A DNA stretch of 64,000 nt from JAAZPT01 sp034180455 (GCA_034180455.1 JAXFOG010000021.1:124001-188000); one strand, 5' to 3'. Positions 15,735 through 24,624 are shown, numbered from the stretch's first letter. A program made the numbers and translations. Notes: a model not told the origin generated them from the sequence alone.

Positions 15735-18479
15735 ATGAAAAAATTTTTAAGTATATCTATTGTACTGTTACTCGCAATAGTGATAAATTTGTTTATTCCT
15801 TTTGCAGGAGTAGCTAATTCAGTAGCTTCTGCAAATGCTGTAAATGAGTATAATATTTTAGATTATGTATATGCAACTTTACACGGAATTGATGGTTCTG
15901 GCGGAGGTATTGTAGACCAGTATTGGTATACAAAGCTGATAAAACTTGATGGATATAACAAAAAAGACATTAAAGGAACTTTGCATTATGAGATAGTGCC
16001 AGATGAATCTATAACAGAGCCGTATTCATATAAGGTTCATGGGCCACAATATAATGATTATCCAGATTATGACTCTAGCACAGTAGTAGTAACTATTCGC
16101 AAAGGTATTGCTAGTTATTTCTCATATGATGTACCTTTTAGCTCCGATGATTTTGTTGACGAAAAATTCAATCAACTGTGTAACGATGCAAGCACAGATT
16201 TTGGTTTAATTTGGGATCAAGATTATAATAACCATGAAGAATTTAACCTAGATAAGGCACAAAGCTATATTGATTTGATGGACCATGCCTTCTTACATGA
16301 GTGGGGCAGTCTTATCGTGAATGATTCTCCAGGGCTATACAGAGTTGGTAAGGTATTGCAGTCACACTTTGAAACACTGCAAGATTATATTGACTACCTT
16401 AAAGCCAATAGAAATAACTGGATAAAATGGGAAAACGATCCCGAAACTTATGTTACTGGTTATGGCTCGGAATGGAAAGGTTGGTATAAATTTAGGGACG
16501 AGGAAAATTATGGTAGACCGCTAATATCCGTACCAAATAATGTAATACATTTAGGAAAGTTGCCGGAGTTTAGAAATGGTACTTTCAAATTTTCCCAATA
16601 TTACACCAAAAATATTTTAGAATATAATAGAAACAATCACGTAAAGAAACAAAGTGGAGTAGCTGTTATAACGCGTCCTATTGCAATCAGTAAAACATAC
16701 GATAGCAATGGCAATATTAGCTCAATAGAAAAACCCTTGCTACCAAGTGTATCTTTGCTTAAATTCCATAACTTGCACTCAGATGCATCTGATAATTATT
16801 ATTACAATTATAACGATGAATATAGTCATGATGAAGTATATCGCTATATTATTAGAGAGAAACCCTCTTCCGATGTTCCTTTGTGGCATGAGCAGGAATC
16901 TTATGTGCTTGATGTTGTACATAGTAGTAGCTACGGTGGAATTAGAGTATACATTTATAAAAATAAAAAAGAGGCGGAAGCACATAAATATACATATAAA
17001 GATATAAGCCATAAATCTTACATTGAGTATGGGCCGTTTCCTAATGAGATAACCAAGAGGGTACAAGTTATAAGCCACTATGGTGTAGCTACACCTACTC
17101 CATCGCCTACTCCCGACGCTACAAGGACTAATGAACCTGGTAATGGAGGAAAAGATTTTTTGTCTTGGAACATTAATTTTGGTCCAGCTGGATGTGGTTT
17201 AGGGTTTGCAGATCAGACATGGTATACCAAGCTAATAGATTTGCGAGGATACCAGGGCAAAGATATAGAGGGCACATTGCATTTTGAACTTGTGCCTGAT
17301 ACCAGTGCTCATGACGAATATACTGTAAAAAACAAATATTATGATGAAAAAAATCCTGATGATCCTAACAACTACAGCAAGGTAAAAGTAGTGCCAGGGA
17401 TTAAGACATTCAAATATGACACACCATTTAGCTCTGATGACTTTGTAGATGAAGAATTCAATAGGCTTACTAGAAATGCAAAAACCGACTTTACTTATGC
17501 ATGGTCTGGGGACAAAGCAACCAATGGCGAAAAAGTTCGTGCTGAACATATTCGTAAGCTATTTAACCATGCCTTTATGCATGAATGGGGTACTGTTTTA
17601 ACTTCAGATTACTCTTCTGTCTATAGAGTTGGAAAAGTTGAGCCATCAGACTTTCAATCAAAAGAAGACTTTGATATATATGATGAAAAAATGAAGAATA
17701 ATAATCAATGGGTAAATTGGAAAAACGACCCAGAAAAACAAGTAACTGGTTACAAGACCAGACCCGATGATTTTGATTTTGATTTGAAAAAGGAAGCCCA
17801 ATACAATAGATCTCCTATTAAACTGAATGAATATGTATTTAAGCATCTTGCTGAAATTCCAGAATTTGTAGACGGTACAATGGATTTTGGGGCCGAGTTT
17901 ATACCTCCATATGACCAGCGTTCATACAATCTTTATGCTATTACTCGTAATATTGCTATAAGCAAGACCTACGATGCAGCAGGAAATATTACCTCCATAG
18001 AAAAGCCTTTATTCCCATCTGTACCACTATTGGATTTCTATGCACAGCACAATGAAAAAGTTTTCCCAGACAATTATTGGGAAAATGGTCCATTTAAAGA
18101 TATTGATGACTGTGACTATGTATTCAGGTATATTTTGAAAGAAAAAGATGCAACAGGAATTGACATAACCCCTATGGACGAAAAAATAGTTGTGGAAGTT
18201 GCATATCAGCGTGGTTATAATTATCACGAACCAAGCATTAGAATGTTCCGTGATGAAACTAAAGCCAAGGAAAATCGTTATACATATAGAACAAACAAAG
18301 ATTATCTAATGAATCCATTAGCCAACGAAACAACTGATAGGCTTCAGGTTGCAAACCATCTTAAAAGGCCAGGATATCCACAAACAGGCGACAATAACCA
18401 TGTATGGTTGTATCTTGCCTTAATAGGTGTAGCGCTTACCACTACACTACTTATAATTAGAAAGAGAAAGACAAATTAA
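15735..18479 (+). CDS. Sortase-anchored surface protein, two-module member B
   Basis: 914 residues, the same layout as the protein at 12710: signal peptide (MKKFLSISIVLLLAIVIN...), module 1, Pro/Thr linker (VATPTPSPTPDATRTNEPG), module 2, YPQTGD at about 881, hydrophobic span, RKRKTN. Module motifs are the same (YWYTKLIKLDGY, VPFSSDDFVDEKFN, HAFLHEWGS and HAFMHEWGT, TRPIAISKTYD). One difference: at the end of module 1, where the others have Asn (VVN, LEN, LAN, VAN), this protein has Ser (VISHYG), so a Lys-Asn bond could not form there. It has its own promoter and terminator and is tandem with member A, indicating gene duplication. Confidence 0.78.
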   Translation: MKKFLSISIVLLLAIVINLFIPFAGVANSVASANAVNEYNILDYVYATLHGIDGSGGGIVDQYWYTKLIKLDGYNKKDIKGTLHYEIVPDESITEPYSYKVHGPQYNDYPDYDSSTVVVTIRKGIASYFSYDVPFSSDDFVDEKFNQLCNDASTDFGLIWDQDYNNHEEFNLDKAQSYIDLMDHAFLHEWGSLIVNDSPGLYRVGKVLQSHFETLQDYIDYLKANRNNWIKWENDPETYVTGYGSEWKGWYKFRDEENYGRPLISVPNNVIHLGKLPEFRNGTFKFSQYYTKNILEYNRNNHVKKQSGVAVITRPIAISKTYDSNGNISSIEKPLLPSVSLLKFHNLHSDASDNYYYNYNDEYSHDEVYRYIIREKPSSDVPLWHEQESYVLDVVHSSSYGGIRVYIYKNKKEAEAHKYTYKDISHKSYIEYGPFPNEITKRVQVISHYGVATPTPSPTPDATRTNEPGNGGKDFLSWNINFGPAGCGLGFADQTWYTKLIDLRGYQGKDIEGTLHFELVPDTSAHDEYTVKNKYYDEKNPDDPNNYSKVKVVPGIKTFKYDTPFSSDDFVDEEFNRLTRNAKTDFTYAWSGDKATNGEKVRAEHIRKLFNHAFMHEWGTVLTSDYSSVYRVGKVEPSDFQSKEDFDIYDEKMKNNNQWVNWKNDPEKQVTGYKTRPDDFDFDLKKEAQYNRSPIKLNEYVFKHLAEIPEFVDGTMDFGAEFIPPYDQRSYNLYAITRNIAISKTYDAAGNITSIEKPLFPSVPLLDFYAQHNEKVFPDNYWENGPFKDIDDCDYVFRYILKEKDATGIDITPMDEKIVVEVAYQRGYNYHEPSIRMFRDETKAKENRYTYRTNKDYLMNPLANETTDRLQVANHLKRPGYPQTGDNNHVWLYLALIGVALTTTLLIIRKRKTN

Positions 18480-18496
18480 AAAACTAGAGCGACAAT
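18402..18496 (+). repeat. 95-base exact direct repeat, copy 2
   Basis: Identical to 15434-15528, offset 2968 bases. The rest of the two genes is clearly diverged, so this end was probably homogenised by gene conversion or duplicated recently. Confidence 0.95.
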
Positions 18497-18513
18497 ATAT
18501 GGTCGCTCTTTTT
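18487..18513 (+). terminator. Terminator of surface protein B (probably bidirectional)
   Basis: Stem GAGCGAC / GTCGCTC followed by TTTTT on plus. On the minus strand the same hairpin is followed by TAGTTTTTTAATTT, so it can also end the convergent WYL gene. Confidence 0.85.
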
Positions 18514-18538
18514 GTGCAAGTTTAAACTCCTTAATATT

Positions 18539-19534
18539 TTAATAAATCTTTGAAATATCTGTCAAAAGTTCCTTCATGCGTTCTACTGCAAAGCTTGGAC
18601 CTATCAGCTTTACGCCACTTCCAAGCCCTATTAGCCAGCCTAGAAATTGTGAACTAAGATACACATCCACATGAGCCTTAAAATGCTCGGGATCAATCTC
18701 GTATGTTGCTATATCTTTTCCAAATCTATCTATAATTACTCCTGCCATAGATTTATCGCAGAGTAGCTCTATACGAGTTTTTTCTCCTCCAAACATAGAG
18801 AAATGACCTGTCTTATATTCATTTATATCTATCTTTTCATATTGGCTTATGCCTATGCACTCATCTTGAAGTATTTCTATGTTCTTCATCTTATCCACAC
18901 GATAGTGTTTCATTTTGTCGCTTTGGGCATCATAGGCAAGCAGGTAATAATTTTCATTATCCCAAATAAGGCTATATGGGCTTAGCTGATACCTTTTGTT
19001 GTCATGGCGAGCGAGCTTTTCTTTTTTATCTTTTACCACTGCCCATTGCCAATAGCTGAATGCTATCTGCCTATTCTGGATTATAGCTTCTTGTATTCTA
19101 TCTATGCAGATAAATACATTCTCGCTCATGGTCTTGGTCTTGTTACTTAGCACACTACGCTTACGTATGTTTTTTGCCTCATATATAGATACAAGGCTAC
19201 TAAGCTTTTTTATAAGCTCGCGGCTCTTTTTTTCGCTAATAAACCTTGCTGACAGTACAGAGTCTACAAGTAGCTTTATCTCGGCAAATTCAAAATCGCG
19301 ATTTAGCAAGCAGTAGTAATAGTTTCTGCCCTCTCTACCCTTGCCGATATCCATTCCATCGCTTATTAGGGTTTCTATATCGTCATACAGCGTCTTGCGC
19401 TCGGCTTTTATTCCATTTTGGCTGAGCATATTAGATATATCTTCCAGAGTTATCTTATGCTCTGTATCGGTTCTTTCAAGGAACATTTTCCTTATTAGCA
19501 GCAATTTGCCCTTTTGATTCATGCTTTTTGGCAT
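18539..19534 (-). CDS. WYL-domain transcriptional regulator
   Basis: 331 residues. An N-terminal helix-turn-helix (TLEDISNMLSQNGIKAERKTL, about 25-50) is followed by a linker and a WYL domain whose core reads YSLIWDNENYYLLAYD, with RVDKMKNIEIL behind it. A WCX-like C-terminal domain (about 245-331) ends it. WYL regulators sense ligands or nucleic acids and are often local repressors. The start has AAGGAG six bases upstream and overlaps the end of the GH13 gene by 16 bases, so the two are co-translated and the regulator may control the glucan enzyme. Confidence 0.9.
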   Translation of the reverse strand: MPKSMNQKGKLLLIRKMFLERTDTEHKITLEDISNMLSQNGIKAERKTLYDDIETLISDGMDIGKGREGRNYYYCLLNRDFEFAEIKLLVDSVLSARFISEKKSRELIKKLSSLVSIYEAKNIRKRSVLSNKTKTMSENVFICIDRIQEAIIQNRQIAFSYWQWAVVKDKKEKLARHDNKRYQLSPYSLIWDNENYYLLAYDAQSDKMKHYRVDKMKNIEILQDECIGISQYEKIDINEYKTGHFSMFGGEKTRIELLCDKSMAGVIIDRFGKDIATYEIDPEHFKAHVDVYLSSQFLGWLIGLGSGVKLIGPSFAVERMKELLTDISKIY

Positions 19535-21348
19535 CGTTTACTCCTTAGCCATACAAAGCTCTGACCTTTAAGCATAATTCCGTCTTCCATATTCATTGAT
19601 TTGCCAGTGATAAGATCGGTGAACTTGCCTTCAAGGTTTGGAAGAAAAGCGCCCCTTGGTTCCACACAGAAGTTAAACAGTGCAACAAAGTATTCTCCGT
19701 CAAGCTCATGCACTATGGCAAGCACATTATCGCATCTGGTATCGTAGGTATATACTCTAGCTTTATTGCTAAATAGTGGCTCATTGGAGCGTATATCATA
19801 CAGTTTCTTTATACCACTGTTCACCTCATATACAGGGCCTTTTTTAGCCTTTATATCTTCAAGTGCGTTCCAGTTAAATTTTGACCTATGTAGGTACCTA
19901 CTATCATGCTTTTTATCTTCATCAAGCGTGTAATCCCAGTTATTTAGCTGAGCTATTTCATCACCACTATTAAGCATAGGTAAGCCCCTTATGCTCATCA
20001 TAAGTGCATGCATAAACAGTATTCTACCTATCGCCTTATCCTTATCTTTTTTCCAATGAGCAGATTCAAGGCCACAAAGGCTTGCAGTTGTGCCACAAGT
20101 GCGAGCATCCTTTGTTATGTTGTCGTAGTTATAGAGTTCCCCTCTTGCATAGCTACCCTCAAAGTCACCCTTGAAGAAATTATATAAAAATATCTTATGC
20201 AGCAAAGGATCTATACCAAATTCTCTCTCTGCATTTTCATCAAGGCCCCAGCCTATATCATCATGACAACGCAAATAATTCAAGAAATAACAATGCTCGC
20301 CAAAGTTGAATAATATGTCTAGTTCTCGCCTTAGCAGCCTTGCATCTTGGCTTGCCAGCGCCGACCAAAAATTCACCATTGAGCTTACGCTATATAGCAT
20401 GTGGCACTCTGGCTTCTCCTCTGTGCCAAAATAAGCCTTTAACTCCTTAGGCGCCATAACAACTTCACCTTTTAAAAGGCATCCCGGAGCAACACATTCA
20501 ATAGCTATGCGCATAAGTCGTAGTATGGTGTGCACCTTTGGTAGATTGCGAGATGTGGTATATAGCTCTTTCCAAATATATGGAACAGCGTCAAGGCGCA
20601 ATACGTCAACCCCCATATTGCTGAGTCTAAGCATAGCTATAAGCATCTCGCCAAACACTGCTGGATTTGCATAATTCAAGTCCCATTGATATGGGTAAAA
20701 CGTGGTCATTACAAAGGCATTCAAATCATTATCAAATGTAAAATTGCCAGGCGCTGTACTTGGGAAAACCTGTGGCAAGGTCTTTTCAAATTCACGTGGA
20801 ATATCGTAGTTTGGGTAGATATGATAATAATCTCTATACTTTTGCTCGCCCTCTTTGGCACGCATGGCCCAAGTATGAGTAGATGCAGTATGGTTCATTA
20901 CAAAGTCTAGACAAAGGCTAATTCCCTCATGGCGCAAGCTATCGCAGAGATCTATAAGCTCCTTGTTTGTACCAAATTTTTCATCAACGGTGTTAAAGTC
21001 TTCCACAGCATATCCACCGTCATTTTGCCCTTTTGGCATCTTAAGCAATGGCATAAGGTGCAAATACTTTATACCAAGCTCCTTTAGATAGGGTATGCGC
21101 TTTTTAAGTCCCACTATATCACCAGCAAAAAGCTCGGTATACATGGTAATACCAAACATATCGCTGCTTTTATACCAGTCGGGATCTGCCTTACGCTTTT
21201 TGTCAAGCTCCTTAAGCTCTGGCTTTCGGTTATTATAAATATCCTCCAGCGACACAATAAGCTTATCAAGGCTCTCTCTATCGTTATATAGTTCCATATA
21301 GAGCCAGCAGAATTCATCTTTGTGCTTTTTAAATTCATCAATAAACAT
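19519..21348 (-). CDS. GH13 amylosucrase-like glycoside hydrolase
   Basis: 609 residues, closest by motif to the amylosucrase/sucrose-cleaving branch of GH13 (subfamily-4-like). An N-terminal helical domain (1-65) is followed by the (beta/alpha)8 barrel: DGGYAVEDFNTVDEKFGT, DFVMNHTASTHTW, the nucleophile Asp253 in DVLRLDAVPYIWKE, acid/base Glu295 in KGEVVMAP, and His362-Asp363 in RCHDDIGW. No signal peptide, so cytoplasmic. It most likely cleaves sucrose or a related alpha-glucoside or makes alpha-glucan; hydrolase versus transferase cannot be decided by eye. Upstream partner of the WYL regulator. Confidence 0.87.
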   Translation of the reverse strand: MFIDEFKKHKDEFCWLYMELYNDRESLDKLIVSLEDIYNNRKPELKELDKKRKADPDWYKSSDMFGITMYTELFAGDIVGLKKRIPYLKELGIKYLHLMPLLKMPKGQNDGGYAVEDFNTVDEKFGTNKELIDLCDSLRHEGISLCLDFVMNHTASTHTWAMRAKEGEQKYRDYYHIYPNYDIPREFEKTLPQVFPSTAPGNFTFDNDLNAFVMTTFYPYQWDLNYANPAVFGEMLIAMLRLSNMGVDVLRLDAVPYIWKELYTTSRNLPKVHTILRLMRIAIECVAPGCLLKGEVVMAPKELKAYFGTEEKPECHMLYSVSSMVNFWSALASQDARLLRRELDILFNFGEHCYFLNYLRCHDDIGWGLDENAEREFGIDPLLHKIFLYNFFKGDFEGSYARGELYNYDNITKDARTCGTTASLCGLESAHWKKDKDKAIGRILFMHALMMSIRGLPMLNSGDEIAQLNNWDYTLDEDKKHDSRYLHRSKFNWNALEDIKAKKGPVYEVNSGIKKLYDIRSNEPLFSNKARVYTYDTRCDNVLAIVHELDGEYFVALFNFCVEPRGAFLPNLEGKFTDLITGKSMNMEDGIMLKGQSFVWLRSKRCQKA

Positions 21349-21404
21349 ACTATCACCCAGTACTATTTTATCAAATAATTAGCCACTTTGCTATATCAAA
21401 CGTA

Positions 21405-21430
21405 CAATAAAAGGGCAGATGTTTCTGCCC
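21405..21430 (-). terminator. Terminator of the PPK2 gene
   Basis: Minus strand stem GGGCAGA / TCTGCCC with AACA loop followed by TTTTATT, 45 bases after the stop codon. Confidence 0.88.
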
Positions 21431-21474
21431 AAACAAATTATTAATATATTTCTAAGACTTGCTTGTATGAGCAG

Positions 21475-22464
21475 TTAAATATCCTCATCACCAGTAAGTG
21501 GATCATGATGACCTGCAGAAATATTTTCTGTATTGTTTGCATCATCGCGATCTTCGTTTGATCTTATAATATATTCTATGGTATCGTGCAATTCTTGCTC
21601 GTCACGATCTATTTTATCTTTTTTCTTTTTGTCTTTATCTTTTTTATTCTCTTTTTTCTGCAGATATTCTTTTTCTTTTTCACTAGCAACATCAGGCACC
21701 CAGGTCTGCTCGTCAACTGGTGGTCTTATATAAGAATCGTCTTTCTGAAGTTCTCCAAGTTCAAATTTAGGTAGCTCTATTCTTTCATAAGGGATAACGC
21801 TAAGAATATGACTTATGCAATTTATGCGACTGCGACGCTTGTCATCGCTGTCTACTATGTACCAAGGGCTAAGTTTTGTATCGGTATAACGTAGCATGGT
21901 ATCCTTTGCCCTGCTATAATCTACCCAATGCTGCCTGCTCTCCATATCCATAGGACTTATCTTCCAACGCTTTGTAGGATCGTTTATCCTATCTTCAAAG
22001 CGACGCTTTTGCTCCTTTTGACTTACAGAGAACCAGTATTTTATAAGTATGATACCTGAACGTATGAGCATAGCTTCAAAATCAGGGCAAGCACGCATAA
22101 AATCTTGATACTGTTCTTCCGTACAAAAGCCCATTACCTTTTCTACGCCGGCTCTATTGTACCAGCTTCTATCAAACAGCACTATCTCGCCAGCTGCAGG
22201 TAGATGCTCAACATAACGCTGAAAATACCACTGTGTTTTTTCTTTTTCAGTAGGCACTGGCAAAGCAACAACTCTACATACGCGAGGGTTGAGCTTTTCG
22301 GTGATGCGCTTTATGGTGCCACCTTTGCCTGCTGCATCTCTGCCTTCAAAAATTATTGCAACTCTTGCGCCAGTTTCTTTTACCCATCGCTGCACATATA
22401 CTAGCTCTAGTTGTAGTCTTTCTAGTTCTTTATAATAAAATTTTTTATCTAATTTTTTTGGCAT
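21475..22464 (-). CDS. ppk2: Polyphosphate kinase 2 (class I-like)
   Basis: 329 residues. Catalyses phosphate transfer between polyphosphate and nucleoside (di)phosphates. Walker A FEGRDAAGKGG at about 39-49, and further family blocks FDRSWYNRAGVEKVMGFC and RRFEDRINDPTKRWKISPMD. The first 260 residues are the PPK2 core. The last ~65 are an added tail, very rich in Lys, Glu and Asp (DKDKKKKDKIDRDE), that is probably disordered. Not in an operon with the phosphate genes at 32-39 kb, but functionally related as a phosphate-storage or energy enzyme. Confidence 0.95.
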   Translation of the reverse strand: MPKKLDKKFYYKELERLQLELVYVQRWVKETGARVAIIFEGRDAAGKGGTIKRITEKLNPRVCRVVALPVPTEKEKTQWYFQRYVEHLPAAGEIVLFDRSWYNRAGVEKVMGFCTEEQYQDFMRACPDFEAMLIRSGIILIKYWFSVSQKEQKRRFEDRINDPTKRWKISPMDMESRQHWVDYSRAKDTMLRYTDTKLSPWYIVDSDDKRRSRINCISHILSVIPYERIELPKFELGELQKDDSYIRPPVDEQTWVPDVASEKEKEYLQKKENKKDKDKKKKDKIDRDEQELHDTIEYIIRSNEDRDDANNTENISAGHHDPLTGDEDI

Positions 22465-22571
22465 TACAGTCCCCTCGATTCAATTTTTGTATATTTATAT
22501 ATATATTATAATATTTTTCACAAAAATACAATGCAGTTTTCAAAAAAAATGGAAATAATGGTTAATTTTTG

Positions 22572-22599
22572 TTGACAAACGGTGAAAAAAATTTATAAT
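22572..22599 (+). promoter_or_regulatory. Promoter of the AraC-family gene
   Basis: Consensus TTGACA at 22572-22577, 16-base spacer, consensus TATAAT at 22594-22599, 37 bases before the ATG. AAGGAGAG ribosome-binding site. Confidence 0.82.
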
Positions 22600-22636
22600 T
22601 AAACTTAAATATAGTTTTAAGAAAAGGAGAGCCCTT

Positions 22637-23560
22637 ATGAATATAAATAATGTGCCTTTTTTGCCCCTTGACAGCAGTAATAATTCAAATGTAATTATTG
22701 AGGGCGAACAATTACCTGATTTCTTGGTAGAAAAAAGTGGAGTATGGATCCATTCTGCAGGCAGCGCAATGCTAAGTCCAGGAACATATCAGGTTATACC
22801 TGCAGATCATTGGCTGTGGATAGCAACCGAAAATGGTCAGGCCGACTTTATATGGAACAAGACTGAGTTTACCATAATGGAAAGCGAGTGTCTCATCTTG
22901 CCTCCACATGTAGAGGGTGCAGTTTTGAACAACAAAAAAGATATAAAATTACTGTGGTTCTCCTTAAGTGGCCCTCTTGCCAACGACTTTTTACAGAGCA
23001 TGAATGCATTCTCAAATATGCCAGTTAAGCAAGGAATGTTGCCAGCTCAGGTAACTATACTTCAGCAGATAGTGCAGGTATTGGTGCGCCATAGTGGAAC
23101 TTCAAATGCCAGCTTCCAATTGCAGCAGATGTTATGGTCTATGATAGCTGTATATGCAGGCCAGCCTGTATCAATGAGTGCTATACTAAGCCACGAGATA
23201 AGTCGTGTAGTAGATGCTATGCGTTCTAATGATTACAGACAGAACTTTAGCTTGGCAGAAATGGCAGAGATAAGCCGCGTGCCTGTGGAAACTTTCCGTA
23301 AGCGCTTTGTGTCTGAGGTTGGTATCCCCCCACTAAGCTATCTACAATTTTGCAAGATGGAGCGCGCTAAAAAGCTACTAAGGCAAGGCATAAGTGTTAG
23401 AGAAGCAGGCGTTCAGATAGGCATGAGCGACCCATATCACTTTAGCAAGCAATTTAAGAAAGTTGTAGGCATGAGTCCAACAGCATACCTAAAGCATGTT
23501 GATGGTGCCAACAGAAAACGTGCAAGGCGCAACAGAGTAAGCAAAATAAAAAATCTATAA
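22637..23560 (+). CDS. AraC family transcriptional regulator
   Basis: 307 residues. N-terminal cupin-like ligand domain (about 20-165: AGSAMLSPGTYQVIPADHW, FTIMESECLILPPHVEG), then the two helix-turn-helix motifs typical of AraC: FSLAEMAEISRVPVETFRKR (about 198-220) and SVREAGVQIGMSDPYHFSKQ with the signature FKKVVGMSPTAYLK. The C-terminal tail is very basic (GANRKRARRNRVSKIKNL). Likely a sugar- or metabolite-responsive activator. It is monocistronic between its own promoter and terminator, so the regulon is not evident from position. Confidence 0.93.
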   Translation: MNINNVPFLPLDSSNNSNVIIEGEQLPDFLVEKSGVWIHSAGSAMLSPGTYQVIPADHWLWIATENGQADFIWNKTEFTIMESECLILPPHVEGAVLNNKKDIKLLWFSLSGPLANDFLQSMNAFSNMPVKQGMLPAQVTILQQIVQVLVRHSGTSNASFQLQQMLWSMIAVYAGQPVSMSAILSHEISRVVDAMRSNDYRQNFSLAEMAEISRVPVETFRKRFVSEVGIPPLSYLQFCKMERAKKLLRQGISVREAGVQIGMSDPYHFSKQFKKVVGMSPTAYLKHVDGANRKRARRNRVSKIKNL

Positions 23561-23561
23561 T

Positions 23562-23587
23562 AAAAGTCCCTTTCTAGGGACTTTTTT
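23562..23587 (+). terminator. Terminator of the AraC-family gene
   Basis: Stem AAAGTCCCT / AGGGACTTT with TTCT loop, running into TTTTTT. Confidence 0.92.
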
Positions 23588-23704
23588 GATGGAAATGTAA
23601 AAGCAAGGCATTAGATAATAAATAAAGTTGCATGATATTTAAATGTTTTCGTTATTGATTGGATATTAATTATCTAAAAATTTTATTTTTTATATTTAAT
23701 TTGT

Positions 23705-23731
23705 AAAAATAAAAAAGCCTTTCATGGCTTT
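23705..23731 (-). terminator. Terminator of the minus-strand tRNA operon
   Basis: Minus strand stem AAAGCC / GGCTTT followed by TTTTATTTTT, 17 bases beyond the tRNA-Cys CCA end. Confidence 0.8.
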
Positions 23732-23747
23732 GAATTTACTATTTTAA

Positions 23748-23822
23748 TGGAGGCGCCACCCAGATTTGAACTGGGGAATAAAGATTTTGCAGACCTTCGC
23801 CTTACCACTTGGCTATGGCGCC
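23748..23822 (-). tRNA. tRNA-Cys (GCA)
   Basis: 75 bases including an encoded CCA. Acceptor GGCGCCA/TGGCGCC, anticodon loop CTGCAAA. Last in the five-gene minus-strand tRNA operon. Confidence 0.96.
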
Positions 23823-23825
23823 ACC

Positions 23826-23901
23826 TGGAGCGGTAGACGAGACTCGAACTCGCGACATCCACCTTGGCAAGGTGGCACTCTACCAGCTGAGCTACTACCG
23901 C
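23826..23901 (-). tRNA. tRNA-Gly (GCC)
   Basis: 76 bases including CCA. Acceptor GCGGTAG/CTACCGC, anticodon loop TTGCCAA, T arm GCGAGTTCGAGTCTCGT. Confidence 0.96.
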
Positions 23902-23904
23902 AAA

Positions 23905-23980
23905 TGGTGCCTTGGGGCGGAATCGAACCACCGACACGAAGATTTTCAGTCTTCTGCTCTACCGACTGAGCTACCAAGGC
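23905..23980 (-). tRNA. tRNA-Phe (GAA)
   Basis: 76 bases including CCA. Acceptor GCCTTGG/CCAAGGC, anticodon loop CTGAAAA. Confidence 0.96.
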
Positions 23981-23984
23981 ATAC

Positions 23985-24061
23985 TGGCGACTCGGAAGGG
24001 AATCGAACCCTCGACCTCCAGCGTGACAGGCTGGCATTCTAACCAGCTGAACTACCGAGCC
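23985..24061 (-). tRNA. tRNA-Asp (GTC)
   Basis: 77 bases including CCA. Acceptor GGCTCGG paired with CCGAGTC (one G-T pair), anticodon loop CTGTCAC. Confidence 0.96.
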
Positions 24062-24071
24062 GTATTAAAAA

Positions 24072-24147
24072 TGGTGGGAGCAATAGGGCTCGAACCTATG
24101 ACCCTCTGCTTGTAAGGCAGATGCTCTCCCAGCTGAGCTATGCTCCC
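24072..24147 (-). tRNA. tRNA-Val (TAC)
   Basis: 76 bases including CCA. Acceptor GGGAGCA/TGCTCCC, anticodon loop CTTACAA. First gene of the minus-strand tRNA operon. Confidence 0.96.
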
Positions 24148-24179
24148 ACACTGATGTCGCTCTGCTTGCGACAAAATAA

Positions 24180-24208
24180 ATGTTATCATAGAAAGAATTT
24201 GGTGTCAA
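24180..24208 (-). promoter_or_regulatory. Promoter of the Val-Asp-Phe-Gly-Cys tRNA operon
   Basis: Minus strand TTGACA (24208-24203), 17-base spacer, TAACAT (24185-24180). Between it and tRNA-Val the leader has a small hairpin TGTCGC / GCGACA (24155-24173). Confidence 0.65.
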
Positions 24209-24358
24209 GTATTTTTTTATAATAAAATATATTTTTTTTGAAATTTGTATTTCTAATTATCTATTTTTATATAAGTGCGTTATAAAAAGCCCTAGTAAAG
24301 CCTAGTTTTCTGTTTAATAAAAATTATTTTTTGAAAGAAAAAATAAAATTTTAAATAC

Positions 24359-24387
24359 TTGACATAAAAAGGGTGCTATGATATACT
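24359..24387 (+). promoter_or_regulatory. Promoter of the fMet-Met tRNA operon
   Basis: TTGACA at 24359-24364, 17-base spacer, TATACT at 24382-24387, 19 bases before the tRNA start. Confidence 0.85.
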
Positions 24388-24406
24388 AATAAAGCTTAAT
24401 TGACGA

Positions 24407-24483
<77 letters not shown>

Positions 24484-24496
24484 ATTATTTTTTTAT

Positions 24497-24573
24497 GGCG
24501 GCATAGCTCAGTTGGCTAGAGCATTCGGTTCATACCCGGAGTGTCATAGGTTCGAGTCCTATTGCCGCTACCA
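24497..24573 (+). tRNA. tRNA-Met (CAT), elongator
   Basis: 77 bases including CCA. Acceptor GGCGGCA / TGCCGCT, anticodon loop TTCATAC. Body and loop match elongator Met rather than the tRNA-Ile2 that also has a CAT anticodon. Confidence 0.92.
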
Positions 24574-24587
24574 ACTATTGTTTCTTT

Positions 24588-24624
24588 AAAAACCCTTGTA
24601 GCTAAATGTTACAAGGGTTTTTAG
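24588..24624 (+). terminator. Terminator of the plus-strand tRNA operon
   Basis: Perfect 13-bp stem AAAAACCCTTGTA / TACAAGGGTTTTT with a 9-base loop. Confidence 0.9.

Noticed and set aside
13220..17590. HEWG as a metalloprotease motif in the surface modules
   Set aside because: No second His at the HExxH distance and no downstream Glu; not a zincin.
8436..18479. Active sortase gene near the surface proteins
   Set aside because: None found in the window; the only sortase-like domain (55351-56853) lacks catalytic His and Cys.
23722..24115. Several open frames over the tRNA cluster
   Set aside because: All fall on five complete tRNA genes.
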